The notes under the pieces were generated by a model. The model was not told where the DNA came from. It saw only the letters and a list, made by a program, of their open reading frames with translations, and did not search any database. Positions 34,192 to 42,419 of a DNA stretch of 64,000 nt are shown here, in pieces (within the stretch, counting starts at the first letter, position 1; each line of letters begins with the position of its first letter). Both the position numbers and the translations under genes were made by a program. The stretch comes from Pseudomonas sp. IPO3778 (lineage in GTDB: Bacteria > Pseudomonadota > Gammaproteobacteria > Pseudomonadales > Pseudomonadaceae): the NCBI RefSeq assembly GCF_013386825.1, contig NZ_JACARC010000042.1, positions 1 to 64,000 on the forward strand. Direction: 5' to 3'.

Positions 34192-35409
34192 CTATTGTTT
34201 TTGATATTCGGCCTGGCCTGCGCCACTGATCCAGTGGATCACCCCCGCAATCACCCCCAGCATCACCCCAAACTCCACAATCCCCATCCAGCCCAACCGC
34301 GTCATCAACCAGCCGCTGACCGTGGCCCCCACCGCACCGCCAAAAAACGTCGCCGTCATGTACAAACTATTGATGCGGCCCTGGGCTTTCGGGTCCACTG
34401 CAAAAGCCCGCGTCTGATTCGACACCAACCCCGACTGCACGCCGATATCCAGCACGATCACCCCGAGCACCAGCCAGATAATCGAAGTTTGCGCGCCTGC
34501 CAGCAGCAGGAACGCCAAGGTCACAATCCCGATACTCGCCCCAATCACCTTGCGTGAGCCCAGCCGGTCAGACGCCCGTCCACCGAGGGATGCCGCCAGC
34601 GCGCCCGCCGCACCGATAATCCCGAAACCACCGGCCCACGCGCTGCCCAGCTGCCACGGCCCATGGGCCAGCAACGCCGCCAGGTTCACCCAGAATGCAT
34701 TGAAGCAAGCCCACAACAACGCCTGCACCATCATCGACTGGCGGATCGGGCTGTTGTCGCGCATCAGCGGCCACAGCGAGGCCAGCAGGCGAGGGTAGGA
34801 CAGGTGGGTGCTCGGCACGCCCTGTGGCAGCAACTTGGCGGCGCCGATCCACACCGGAATCATGAAGGCCGCTTCCATCGCGTACACCGCCCGCCAGCCA
34901 TAAGCCTCACCGACCACGCCGGCGATCGTGCGCCCGAGCAGGATGCCGACCATGATCCCGCTGACCACCGTGCCCACATTGCGCCCGCGTTCGTGGGGCT
35001 GCGACATCACGGCCGCGAACGGCACCAGTTGCTGCGGCACACAGCTCACAATGCCCAAGCCAAAAGACGCCGCGATCAGCGCCCAGATGCCCGGTGAAAA
35101 CGCCGCCGCCAGGGCGAAACAGAACGCCAGGGCGATCTGCCCCAGCACCAGCTTGCGGCGGTCAAAACGGTCGCCCATCGGCAGCAGCAACGCCAGCCCG
35201 GTAGCAAAACCCAGCAGGGCGGAACCGGCCACCAGATCCACGGTGGTCACGTCCACGCCCATGTCCGAAGCAATCAGTGGAAGGATCGGCTGGGTGCAGT
35301 AAATATTGGTGATCACCGCGCCGGCGATCACCGCCATCATGATGATCTTGCCGCGCGGCGCGACCGCAGGTGCTGTGGAAGGTTGGGATGTCATCGGCAG
35401 GCCACTCAC
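34192..35409 (-). CDS. MFS transporter (probable drug or metabolite exporter)
   Basis: Twelve-helix major facilitator (405 residues from GTG). ITNIYCTQPILPLIASDMGV is shared in pattern with the MFS protein at 50289-51485 (VANIYYAQPIIELIAPDIGL), so they are paralogues; the loop motif GDRFDRRKLVLG is present. AAGGAGA lies 6 bases before the GTG at 35409; an ATG 15 bases later is the alternative. It diverges from a LysR gene, which probably controls it. The substrate cannot be told. Confidence 0.85.
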   Translation of the reverse strand: MSGLPMTSQPSTAPAVAPRGKIIMMAVIAGAVITNIYCTQPILPLIASDMGVDVTTVDLVAGSALLGFATGLALLLPMGDRFDRRKLVLGQIALAFCFALAAAFSPGIWALIAASFGLGIVSCVPQQLVPFAAVMSQPHERGRNVGTVVSGIMVGILLGRTIAGVVGEAYGWRAVYAMEAAFMIPVWIGAAKLLPQGVPSTHLSYPRLLASLWPLMRDNSPIRQSMMVQALLWACFNAFWVNLAALLAHGPWQLGSAWAGGFGIIGAAGALAASLGGRASDRLGSRKVIGASIGIVTLAFLLLAGAQTSIIWLVLGVIVLDIGVQSGLVSNQTRAFAVDPKAQGRINSLYMTATFFGGAVGATVSGWLMTRLGWMGIVEFGVMLGVIAGVIHWISGAGQAEYQKQ

Positions 35410-35530
35410 GGCGTTCTCCTTCAATGCAGGTCTCCGGGGGCGGAGATGAGTGGCCAACGTTACGCACTCGCGCTTGGCTGGATAATCCCCTAGGATTTGG
35501 AATCATCCTTCCAGAATTTGATAGGTTGCC

Positions 35531-36427
35531 ATGAACCGCCTTGAATCCATGTCCATCTTCGTTGCCGTGGTTGATGCGGGCAGCCTGACCGCTGCGGCGC
35601 GGCGCCTCGACATGCCGCTGGCCAGCGTCAGCCGCAAGGTGTCCGAACTGGAAACGCACCTGAAAACCCGCCTGCTGCACCGCACCACGCGTCAGTTGTC
35701 GCTGACCGATGCGGGCGCCTCCTACCTTGACGCGTGCCGGCGGATTCTTGAAGACATCAGCGAGGCCGAGCGTGCGGCCACTGGCGAATATTCCCAGCCA
35801 CGGGGCGAACTGGTCGTCACCGCGCCTGTGGTATTCGGACGGCTGCACCTCGTGCCCGTGGTGGCGGAATTTCTGGCGCAGTACCCGGAGATCGATATCA
35901 ACCTGATCCTCACCGACCGGGTTGTGCACCTGATGGAAGAACACTGCGACGTGGCGGTGCGGATTGGCGAGTTGCCCGACAGCTCGCTCAAGGCCATGCA
36001 AGTGGGCGCGGTGCGGCGCGTGGTGTGTGCCAGTCCGGCGTACCTGGCCGCTCGCGGTGTACCAGTCGAACCCCAGGACTTGGCGGGACATGACTGCATC
36101 ACCTTCGAAGTGCTGGCATCCCAAGGGGCATGGGGATTTGGCGCGGGTAAAACCGGGGTCTCGGTGCCGGTGCATTCGCGGTTGTCGGTGAACACCGCAG
36201 AAGCGGCGATTGCGGCGGCGACGCTGGGGGTTGGGGTGATTCGAGTGCTGTCGTATCAAGTGGCGGATGCGGTGCGGGAAGAGGCACTGGCGGTGGTGCT
36301 TGAAGCGTTCGAGTCGGCGCCGCTGCCCATTAGCCTGGTGCACAAAGGGCAGTCGCCGTTGCCGCTGAAGCTGCGGGCGTTTCTGGATTTTGTAATGCCG
36401 CGATTGCGCGCCCGCATTGCTCAATGA
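35531..36427 (+). CDS. LysR-family transcriptional regulator
   Basis: Regulator of 298 residues. The N-terminal winged HTH is clear (MSIFVAVVDAGSLTAAARRLDMPLASVSRKVSELE), followed by the effector-binding domain (about 92-295). It is of the large CrgA/AaeR-like group with LLHRTTRQLSLTDAG. Divergent orientation to the MFS gene with 121 bases between (including the imperfect palindrome GGAATCATCCTTCC) points to control of that exporter. Confidence 0.9.
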   Translation: MNRLESMSIFVAVVDAGSLTAAARRLDMPLASVSRKVSELETHLKTRLLHRTTRQLSLTDAGASYLDACRRILEDISEAERAATGEYSQPRGELVVTAPVVFGRLHLVPVVAEFLAQYPEIDINLILTDRVVHLMEEHCDVAVRIGELPDSSLKAMQVGAVRRVVCASPAYLAARGVPVEPQDLAGHDCITFEVLASQGAWGFGAGKTGVSVPVHSRLSVNTAEAAIAAATLGVGVIRVLSYQVADAVREEALAVVLEAFESAPLPISLVHKGQSPLPLKLRAFLDFVMPRLRARIAQ

Positions 36428-36460
36428 CACCGGGCAGTTTGAACCTGATGAAAATCAAAA

Positions 36461-36550
36461 TGTGGGAGCTGGCTTGCCTGCGATAGCGGTGTATCAGTCA
36501 CCTGAGATGTTGGCTATGAGTCAGTCATCGCAGGCAAGCCAGCTCCCACA
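36461..36550. repeat. REPIN (TGTGGGAGCTGGC type)
   Basis: TGTGGGAGCTGGCTTGCCTG at the left is mirrored by CAGGCAAGCCAGCTCCCACA at the right. It lies between the LysR gene and the convergent DUF6124-type gene. Confidence 0.87.
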
Positions 36551-36585
36551 CTAGATCGGCTTTGTCTGTTGGATTTCGGTTTCGA

Positions 36586-36921
36586 TCAGGCCACCGGGCA
36601 CTCCCGATTCAGCGCCTCATCGACCAATAACTGCGCCATCTCCACCAATTGCACCACTGCCAACACTTGCTTGCGGCTGGCCCCATCAAGATGCTCGGCA
36701 CAGTCATAGGCGCTGACAGCCGCCGACTCAAGAATCTCGCTGGCATTGCACAACGCGACTTCAGTGCTGAGACCCGCACGTACGGCGAAGAGTTTGTCGG
36801 AGGGCGGGGGCGAAACGGCAGGTTCTGAATTCAGGTCGTAGTGCTTGAATGCGCGCTGGGCAGCGTCGTGGAATTTCTGGTCGTTCAAGTAATACGGTGG
36901 GTTGGGCGTGACTTTTTTCAT
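36586..36921 (-). CDS. DUF6124 (DUF3077-type) small protein, second member
   Basis: Soluble protein of 111 residues starting MKKVTPNPPYYLND. It shares the TPNPP start, LSTEVALCNASEILESAAVSAYD and LVEMAQLLVDEALN pattern with the protein at 7380-7652, so both are one family. The start at 36921 is fixed by the ribosome site CAGGAGC and by the family N-terminus; the frame is open 150 bases further upstream through structured DNA, which is not coding. Function unknown. It stands alone, between a LysR gene and phnC. Confidence 0.8.
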   Translation of the reverse strand: MKKVTPNPPYYLNDQKFHDAAQRAFKHYDLNSEPAVSPPPSDKLFAVRAGLSTEVALCNASEILESAAVSAYDCAEHLDGASRKQVLAVVQLVEMAQLLVDEALNRECPVA

Positions 36922-36927
36922 ACGGTT

Positions 36928-36947
36928 GCTCCTGGAGTAAAGGGAGC
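36928..36947 (-). promoter_or_regulatory. Hairpin sequestering the ribosome binding site (locus B)
   Basis: On the reverse strand GCTCC is followed by a 10-base loop and GGAGC, the ribosome site of the gene starting at 36921. Locus A shows AGCTCC-N10-GGAGCT at the same distance from its start. Pairing would reduce translation. Confidence 0.55.
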
Positions 36948-36971
36948 CGCCACAATCACTTCCATATGATG

Positions 36972-37049
36972 GGTGGCGACTGTACGCAGGTGTGGAAGAC
37001 CGGACTCCAGGACCCCGGCGCACCCGAAAGTGCCCCGCGCACAGCCGCC
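36972..37049 (-). ncRNA. Three-way-junction RNA element, copy B
   Basis: Reverse-strand reading: GGCGGCTGTGCGCGGGG opens and CCTGCGTACAGTCGCC closes the long stem. Inside are a GCAC/GTGC hairpin and a CCGG/CCGG hairpin with a TCCTGGAG loop. It lies 50 bases before the start codon, as copy A does before its gene (52 bases). Confidence 0.55.
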
Positions 37050-37072
37050 ATAACACATAAATAGCGGACATG

Positions 37073-37199
37073 AAAAAAGCGCCCGCTAAAGGCTATGGGC
37101 GCTTATACGCCTGGAGAGTTCGGGCTTCCACACCCGTTCGCTGATTTTGCAGCGACCCGCGAAGGTTAGCGGTGAGATGGGCCGCAAGCAACCCTAAAT
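37073..37199 (-). ncRNA. Candidate small RNA or attenuated leader, copy B
   Basis: Reverse-strand reading starts with ATTTAGGGTTGCT, identical to copy A, then hairpin TCGCTG/CAGCGA with an AAAAT loop, hairpin CGGG/CCCG followed by A, and a strong terminator: AAGCGCCC and GGGCGCTT closed around 12 bases, then TTTT. The T-tract is 24 bases before copy B of the junction; in locus A the gap is 20 bases. Confidence 0.55.
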
Positions 37200-37234
37200 G
37201 ACAATCGGTTTTGAGTGTTTTTCAGGAGTGGCAT

Positions 37235-37299
37235 GCTGTGCACGGGGTGGTAGGCCGGTCATAGAAAACCGGCAGGGCCAAGGCCCTCCCGTGCACAGC
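37235..37299 (-). ncRNA. Three-way-junction RNA element, copy C
   Basis: GCTGTGCACGGG at 37235-37246 pairs perfectly with CCCGTGCACAGC at 37288-37299. Inside lie GCCGGT/ACCGGC and AGGGCC-AA-GGCCCT hairpins. This is the most perfect copy of the fold. It sits 36 bases upstream (reverse strand) of the leader copy B. Confidence 0.55.
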
Positions 37300-37391
37300 G
37301 CACCAGAAAACGAACGCTATAAATGACTGCAAGGTCACCTCGACTGTTAGTCGAGAAAGTTTTAGCAAAAGTTGCGTAGAGGATGGGTGGT

Positions 37392-37460
37392 GAGCTGTAC
37401 ACAGGTTGGTCGACCGGGGAATGGAAACCCAGTAGGGGCACGCCCTCCTGTGTACAACTC
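37392..37460 (-). ncRNA. Three-way-junction RNA element, copy D
   Basis: GAGCTGTACACAGG pairs with CCTGTGTACAACTC (one G-U pair). Inside are a GGG/CCC hairpin with the loop sequence GGTTTCCA seen in other copies, and AGGGGC/GCCCT. It is tandem to copy C, 92 bases away, in the same orientation. A CTCGACT-AAC-AGTCGAG hairpin lies between them. Confidence 0.55.
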
Positions 37461-37565
37461 GGTCGACATAATGGGGAAGAGTTCAATGACTAGCCGTAGG
37501 GAAAGTCTTGTTCAGAGCATGTCAGAACCGAGCTTTTCAACATTTTCAATGCCGGGCGAAGACCT

Positions 37566-37697
37566 TGTGGCGAGGGAGCTTGCTCCCGCTGGACTGCGCA
37601 GCAGGCCCAAGTCAACCACCTCAGCACATCCGACAGACCGTGTCACCCGGGTTTGGGGCCGCTGCGCAGCCCAGCGGGAGCAAGCTCCCTCGCCACA
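37566..37697. repeat. REPIN (TGTGGCGAGGGAGC type)
   Basis: TGTGGCGAGGGAGCTTGCTC faces GAGCAAGCTCCCTCGCCACA; the inner arms GGACTGCGCAGC and GCTGCGCAGCCC repeat the plan of the REPIN at 7972-8103. Confidence 0.87.
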
Positions 37698-37724
37698 GGT
37701 TAGGTATTCAGCGCCAGCTCCAAC

Positions 37725-37742
37725 CTTTCATCAAACCTTCAT
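37725..37742 (+). promoter_or_regulatory. PhoB box of the phn operon
   Basis: CTTTCATcaaaCCTTCAT is two 7-base units with a 4-base spacer, matching the Pho box (CTGTCAT-N4-CTGTCAT). It lies 114 bases before phnC. It predicts induction of the operon by phosphate starvation through PhoB. Confidence 0.72.
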
Positions 37743-37855
37743 CAAACGGTTTTACTCCGGACATGTGCAAGTCATAGGGCTGACACAGCCCGCGCCTACT
37801 GTCGTTTGAACTCAAACGCAGCCACGGACGGCTGTTCAACCAGACAGAGAAGCCC

Positions 37856-38689
37856 ATGACTCCAGCTATCCATGTCGATCATCTGAACAAGACCTTTGCG
37901 AAGAAGTCCGCACTGGTCGACCTCGAACTCACCGTGGCCACCGGTGAGATGGTCGCGCTGATTGGCGCTTCCGGCTCCGGCAAGTCCACCTTGCTGCGCC
38001 ACCTGGCGGGCCTGGCCTGTTGCGACAAGAGCAACGGCGGCAGCGTCAAGGTGCTGGGCCGGGAAGTGCAGGCCAGCGGCCGGTTGAATGGCAAGGTGCG
38101 GCGCTTGCGCTCCGACATCGGCTATATCTTCCAGCAGTTCAACCTGGTCAATCGCCTGAGTGTGCTCGACAACGTGCTGCTCGGTTGCCTGGGCCGCATG
38201 CCGCGCTGGCGCGGCAACCTCGGTTTGTTCAATGCCGAGGAAAAACAGTTCGCCATGGAATCCCTGGCCCGCGTCGGCCTGGCCGACCTCGCCGCACAGC
38301 GCGCCTCCACCTTGTCCGGCGGCCAGCAGCAACGCGTGGCGATCGCCCGGGCGCTGACCCAGCGCGCCGAAGTGATCCTGGCCGACGAACCCATCGCTTC
38401 GCTGGACCCGGAGTCGGCGCGCAAGGTCATGGAGATCCTCGCCGACATCAACGGCCGCGACGGCAAGACCGTGGTGGTCACCCTGCACCAGGTGGATTAC
38501 GCCATGCGTTATTGCCCCCGAGCTGTAGCGCTCAAGGGTGGGCGGATTCATTTCGATGGCAACGCCAGCGAGTTGAGCAGCCAGTTCCTCAATGATTTGT
38601 ACGGTGCTGATGTCGACACCAGCCTGATGTTTTCCGACCAGACCCGCACAACCGTCGCCCCCGCACGGTTGGCCCTGGCCCGCGCTTGA
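37856..38689 (+). CDS. phnC: Phosphonate ABC transporter ATPase PhnC
   Basis: ATPase (277 residues) of the phosphonate importer PhnCDE. Walker A is GASGSGKSTLLRHL (about 37-50), signature LSGGQQQRVAIARAL, Walker B VILADEPIASLDP. Cytoplasmic; first gene of the phn operon behind the PhoB box. It is close to the standard length of the family. Confidence 0.96.
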   Translation: MTPAIHVDHLNKTFAKKSALVDLELTVATGEMVALIGASGSGKSTLLRHLAGLACCDKSNGGSVKVLGREVQASGRLNGKVRRLRSDIGYIFQQFNLVNRLSVLDNVLLGCLGRMPRWRGNLGLFNAEEKQFAMESLARVGLADLAAQRASTLSGGQQQRVAIARALTQRAEVILADEPIASLDPESARKVMEILADINGRDGKTVVVTLHQVDYAMRYCPRAVALKGGRIHFDGNASELSSQFLNDLYGADVDTSLMFSDQTRTTVAPARLALARA

Positions 38690-38721
38690 AACCTTACTAA
38701 CGACCCACAGGAATCCTCTCC

Positions 38722-39723
38722 ATGTTGAACCGTATCGGTCATGTGTTTCTGTCCGCCGTGCTGTTAGCCAGCGTGGCCATGGGCAATGCCCAGGCCGCCG
38801 ACAAGGCGATCAATTTCGGCATCATGTCCACCGAGTCTTCGCAGAACCTCAAGAGCGTCTGGCAGCCCTTTTTGGATGACATGCAGAAGAAAACCGGCCT
38901 CACCGTCAACGCGACGTTCGCCTCCGACTACGCCGGGCTGATCCAGGGCATGCGCTTCAACAAGGTTGACGTGGCCTGGCTGGGCAACAAGGCCGCGATG
39001 GAAGCGGTGGACCGTTCCAACGGCGAAATCTTCGCCCAGACCGCCGCCGCCAACGGTGCGGCCGGTTACTGGAGTGTGCTGATCGTGCGCAAGGACAGCC
39101 CGATCAACAACGTCGATGACATGCTCAAGAACGCCAAGAACCTGACCTTCGGCAACGGCGACCCGAACTCCACCTCGGGCTACCTGGTACCCGGCTACTA
39201 CGTGTTCGCCAAGAACCACGTCGACGCCGCCACCGCCTTCAAACGCACCCTCAACTCCAGCCATGAAGTCAACGCACTGAGCGTGGCCAAAGGGCAGTTG
39301 GACGTCGCCACCTTCAACACTGAAAGCTGGGACCGCCTGGAAGTCACCCAGCCGGACAAGGCCGCCATGCTCAAAGTGATCTGGAAATCGCCGCTGATCC
39401 CTGCCGACCCGATGGTGTGGAGCAAGGCCCTGACCGACAGCGAGAAAACCAAGATCCGCGATTTCTTCGCCCACTACGGTGACACCGACGAAGAGAAGGC
39501 CGTGCTGAAGAACATGCAACTGGGCAAGTTCCTCAAGTCCAGCGACGACCAACTGTTGCCGATCCGCCAGTTGGAGCTGTTCAAGCAGCGCACCACCATC
39601 AGCGCCGACGACCACCTGGAAGCCGCCGACAAGACCAAGAAGCTCGCCGACATCGACGCCGACCTCGCCAAGCTGCAAGAGCGCATCACCGAGCTGGACA
39701 AAAAGACTGCGGCCAACGGCTAA
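38722..39723 (+). CDS. phnD: Phosphonate-binding periplasmic protein PhnD
   Basis: Periplasmic receptor (333 residues) for alkylphosphonates. A signal peptide ends near GNAQAA, then INFGIMSTESSQNLKSVWQPFLDDM and the FASDYAGLIQGMRFNKVDVAWLG region are of the PhnD family. It lies 32 bases after phnC. A REPIN separates it from phnE. Confidence 0.96.
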   Translation: MLNRIGHVFLSAVLLASVAMGNAQAADKAINFGIMSTESSQNLKSVWQPFLDDMQKKTGLTVNATFASDYAGLIQGMRFNKVDVAWLGNKAAMEAVDRSNGEIFAQTAAANGAAGYWSVLIVRKDSPINNVDDMLKNAKNLTFGNGDPNSTSGYLVPGYYVFAKNHVDAATAFKRTLNSSHEVNALSVAKGQLDVATFNTESWDRLEVTQPDKAAMLKVIWKSPLIPADPMVWSKALTDSEKTKIRDFFAHYGDTDEEKAVLKNMQLGKFLKSSDDQLLPIRQLELFKQRTTISADDHLEAADKTKKLADIDADLAKLQERITELDKKTAANG

Positions 39724-39743
39724 CGCCAGGCGACTGTGGAACC

Positions 39744-39843
39744 TGTAGGAGCGAGCTTGCTCGCGAAAAACCCAAGAGCACCGCGTTTCTACAGGCTCCC
39801 CGCGTCATCGTTAACGACCTTCGCGAGCAAGCTCGCTCCTACA
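39744..39843. repeat. REPIN inside the phn operon
   Basis: TGTAGGAGCGAGCTTGCTCG at the left faces CGAGCAAGCTCGCTCCTACA at the right. It lies between phnD and phnE and is the inverse of the REPIN at 1656-1755. As a long hairpin it could stabilise the 5' part of the message or lower expression of the downstream genes. Confidence 0.87.
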
Positions 39844-39856
39844 TTGAGAGGGATTC

Positions 39857-40639
39857 ATGACCACTCTGCATGCTGAAGCCGTAGGCAAAAGGACTTGGCC
39901 GCAATACCTGGGCTGGGGCCTGTTCCTGGTCCTGCTGGCCTGGGCCTGGCACGGCGCCGAAATGAACCCGCTGGCGCTGTACCGCGACTCCGGAAACATG
40001 GCGACCTTCGCCGCCGACTTCTTCCCGCCGGACTTCCACGAATGGCGCTCCTACCTCAAGGAGATGATCGTCACCGTGCAGATCGCCCTCTGGGGCACGG
40101 TGCTGGCGATTGTCTGCTCGGTGCCGCTGGGCATTCTGTGCGCCGAGAACATCACGCCCTGGTGGATTCACCAGCCGTTGCGCCGAGTGATGGATGCGTT
40201 CCGGTCGATCAACGAAATGGTCTTCGCGATGTTGTTCGTGGTCGCGGTCGGCCTCGGTCCTTTTGCCGGTGTCCTGGCCTTGTGGATCAGCACCACCGGC
40301 GTCCTCGCCAAGCTGTTTGCCGAAGCCGTCGAAGCCATCGACCCCGGCCCCGTTGAAGGCGTCCGAGCCACCGGCGCCAGTGCCCTGCAAGAGGTGATCT
40401 ACGGCGTGATCCCGCAAGTGATGCCGCTGTGGGTGTCCTACGCGCTCTACCGATTCGAGGCCAACGTGCGTTCGGCGACGGTGGTGGGGATGGTCGGTGC
40501 CGGCGGGATCGGCGTGATCCTGTGGGAGAACATCCGCGCCTTTCAGTTCGTGCAGACCTGCGCGGTGCTGCTGGTGATCATCGTGGTGGTGAGCTGTATC
40601 GACGTGCTGTCCCAACGCCTGCGCAAGCAGTTCATCTGA
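39857..40639 (+). CDS. phnE: Phosphonate ABC transporter permease PhnE
   Basis: Inner-membrane permease (260 residues) with five or six helices. The EAA-type loop is EAVEAIDPGPVEGVRATGASALQEVIYGVIPQVMP, and the C-terminal SATVVGMVGAGGIGVILWENIR segment is characteristic. GAGAGGG precedes the ATG. A terminator-like hairpin follows before phnF. Confidence 0.96.
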   Translation: MTTLHAEAVGKRTWPQYLGWGLFLVLLAWAWHGAEMNPLALYRDSGNMATFAADFFPPDFHEWRSYLKEMIVTVQIALWGTVLAIVCSVPLGILCAENITPWWIHQPLRRVMDAFRSINEMVFAMLFVVAVGLGPFAGVLALWISTTGVLAKLFAEAVEAIDPGPVEGVRATGASALQEVIYGVIPQVMPLWVSYALYRFEANVRSATVVGMVGAGGIGVILWENIRAFQFVQTCAVLLVIIVVVSCIDVLSQRLRKQFI

Positions 40640-40645
40640 CGACGG

Positions 40646-40672
40646 AGGGGTGCCCCTGGGCGCTTTTTTTTA
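40646..40672 (+). terminator. Terminator-like hairpin between phnE and phnF
   Basis: GTGCC-CCTG-GGCGC with one G-T pair is followed by eight T residues; an alternative stem AGGGG-TG-CCCCT overlaps it. It sits 4 bases before phnF. It could attenuate transcription from the transporter genes into the lyase genes. Confidence 0.5.
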
Positions 40673-40675
40673 AGC

Positions 40676-41380
40676 ATGCAGTTGTCTAGACAAGATGAGC
40701 CGGTGTACCGCGAACTGGCCGATATCCTGCGCCGCGAACTGAGCAGCTACCAGGCCGGCGACTTCCTGCCGGGCGAGGTGCAGTTGGCCGAACGCTTCGG
40801 CGTCAACCGCCACACCCTGCGCCGCGCCATCGACGAGTTGGTGTTCGAAGGCAGCCTGTTGCGCCGCCAGGGCAAGGGCACCCAGGTGCTGGACCGCCCG
40901 TTGATTTACCCGATGGGCGCCGAGACCTCTTACAGCCAGTCGTTGTCGGCCCAGGGTGTGGGCGTGGAAGCGATGCTGCTCAAGCGCCGTTACTGCTTCG
41001 CCAGCCGCGAGGAGGCGCAGCAACTGGGCATCGCCGAGATGGCGCCGATGATCGAGCTGCAAACCCTGCGCAAGCTCGACCACCACCCCGTCAGCCTGAT
41101 CCGCCATCGCTACTGCGCCAGCCATGCGCCGCTGCTGGCGGACTACAACGGCGGCTCGCTGCGCCAGTACCTGCGTGAGCGCGACCTGCCGCTGACCCGC
41201 ACCCAAAGCCTGATCGGCGCGCGGTTGCCCAACCGCGACGAAGCCGCGCTGCTGATGATGCCCCGGCACTTGCCAGCGCTCACCGTCTTTACCCTTTCCC
41301 GCGATCGCGACGGCCGCCCGGTGGAGCTGGCGCAGTCCACCAGCCGTTCGGATCGCTTCCAGTACCAAGTGGTGACCTGA
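40676..41380 (+). CDS. phnF: GntR-family regulator PhnF
   Basis: Regulator of 234 residues with an N-terminal GntR winged HTH (PGEVQLAERFGVNRHTLRRAIDELVFEGSLLRRQGKGT) and a C-terminal UTRA ligand-binding domain (LRKLDHHPVSLIRHRY ... VFTLSRDRDGRPVELAQSTSRSDRF). In other bacteria PhnF represses phosphonate genes. It lies between the transporter and the lyase genes. Confidence 0.94.
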   Translation: MQLSRQDEPVYRELADILRRELSSYQAGDFLPGEVQLAERFGVNRHTLRRAIDELVFEGSLLRRQGKGTQVLDRPLIYPMGAETSYSQSLSAQGVGVEAMLLKRRYCFASREEAQQLGIAEMAPMIELQTLRKLDHHPVSLIRHRYCASHAPLLADYNGGSLRQYLRERDLPLTRTQSLIGARLPNRDEAALLMMPRHLPALTVFTLSRDRDGRPVELAQSTSRSDRFQYQVVT

Positions 41381-41391
41381 TGGAGACCCTG

Positions 41392-41829
41392 ATGAACCTG
41401 TCCCCGCGTCAACACTGGATCGGCGTGCTCGCCCGCGCCTTTCGCAGTGAATTGCTGCCCCATGAAGACGCCCTGCGCGACGTGGATTACCAACTGATCC
41501 GAGCCCCGGAAATCGGCATGACCCTGGTGCGTGGCCGCATGGGCGGCAATGGCGCGCCGTTCAACGTTGGCGAAATGAGCGTGACCCGTTGCGTGGTGCG
41601 CCTGGCCGACGGCCGCACCGGCTACAGCTATCTGGCCGGGCGCGACAAGGTCCACGCCGAACTGGCGGCCTTGGCGGATGCGCATTTGCAGGGCGCGCAC
41701 CCGAGTCTCTGGCTCAGCGATCTGATCCGCTCACTGGCCAACGCGCAGGCCGAACGCCGGGCGCAAAAAGAGGCCGACACCGCCGCCACCAAGGTCGAGT
41801 TTTTCACCCTGGTTCGAGGAGAAAACTGA
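41392..41829 (+). CDS. phnG: C-P lyase core subunit PhnG
   Basis: Subunit (145 residues) of the PhnGHIJ core complex, which with PhnI transfers the phosphonate to ATP-derived ribose. RQHWIGVLARAF, IRAPEIGMTLVRGRMGGNGAPFN and the end KVEFFTLVRGEN are family features. The ATG at 41392, with GGAGA 7 bases before, is preferred to the ATG at 41380 inside the phnF stop. The stop overlaps phnH. Confidence 0.95.
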   Translation: MNLSPRQHWIGVLARAFRSELLPHEDALRDVDYQLIRAPEIGMTLVRGRMGGNGAPFNVGEMSVTRCVVRLADGRTGYSYLAGRDKVHAELAALADAHLQGAHPSLWLSDLIRSLANAQAERRAQKEADTAATKVEFFTLVRGEN

Positions 41830-42419
41830 TGAATGCCCAACGCTTGCAACCGGCGTTTGTAGACCCGGTGCTGGACGCCCAGCGCGGTTTTCGCGGGGCC
41901 CTCAAGGCCCTCGCCGAGCCCGGATTGATCCAGTCCTTGCCCGCTGCCCCCAGCCTTGAAGGCCTGGCACCGGCCACGTATGCGCTGTGCCTGGCGTTGC
42001 TGGATACGGACACGCCGCTGTGGCTGGCGCCGAGTTTCGACACGCCGCTGATTCGCGCCAACCTGGCGTTCCATTGCGGCTGCCCGCTGACCCCGCGCCG
42101 GGAAGAGGCCGCGTTCGCCTTGCTCGGTGAACAGGACCTGCTCGACCTCAGCGGCTTCGACCACGGCAACGATCGCTACCCCGATCAGTCCTGCACGTTG
42201 CTGGTTCAGTTGACCGACCTGGAAGCCGGTCGTGCCTTGAACTGGCACGGCCCGGGGATCAAGACCCAGCGTCAGGTCAACCTGCCGGTGCCCCAGGCCT
42301 TCTGGCTGGAGCGCCAGCGCCGCGAGACGTTTCCCCGTGGCCTGGACGTCTTGTTCGCCGCCGGCCATCACCTGATTGGCCTGCCCCGCAGTACCCGAAT
42401 TGCACAGGAGCGTGCCTGA
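41829..42419 (+). CDS. phnH: C-P lyase core subunit PhnH
   Basis: Structural subunit (196 residues) of the lyase core. The start MNAQRLQPAFVDPVLDAQRGFRGALKALAEPG and the segments DTPLIRANLAFHCGCPL and LNWHGPGIKTQR are of PhnH type. The ATG shares a base with the phnG stop and the stop shares one with the phnI start, so the core genes are coupled. Confidence 0.95.
   Translation: MNAQRLQPAFVDPVLDAQRGFRGALKALAEPGLIQSLPAAPSLEGLAPATYALCLALLDTDTPLWLAPSFDTPLIRANLAFHCGCPLTPRREEAAFALLGEQDLLDLSGFDHGNDRYPDQSCTLLVQLTDLEAGRALNWHGPGIKTQRQVNLPVPQAFWLERQRRETFPRGLDVLFAAGHHLIGLPRSTRIAQERA

Larger units (their letters stand above)
36922..37855. other. Long intergenic region upstream of phnC
   Basis: This 934-base stretch holds no credible gene. 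Read on the reverse strand toward the DUF6124-type gene it carries junction copies D and C, a terminator-like leader, junction copy B and a hairpin over the ribosome site. A REPIN (37566-37697) and the PhoB box of phnC (37725-37742) fill the right end. The rest, about 37461-37565, shows nothing I can name. Confidence 0.8.

Noticed and set aside
37259..37486. Reverse-strand open frame of 75 codons over junction copies C and D
   Set aside because: It covers paired stems of two structured repeats, so the conservation is of folding and not of protein; no ribosome site of quality.
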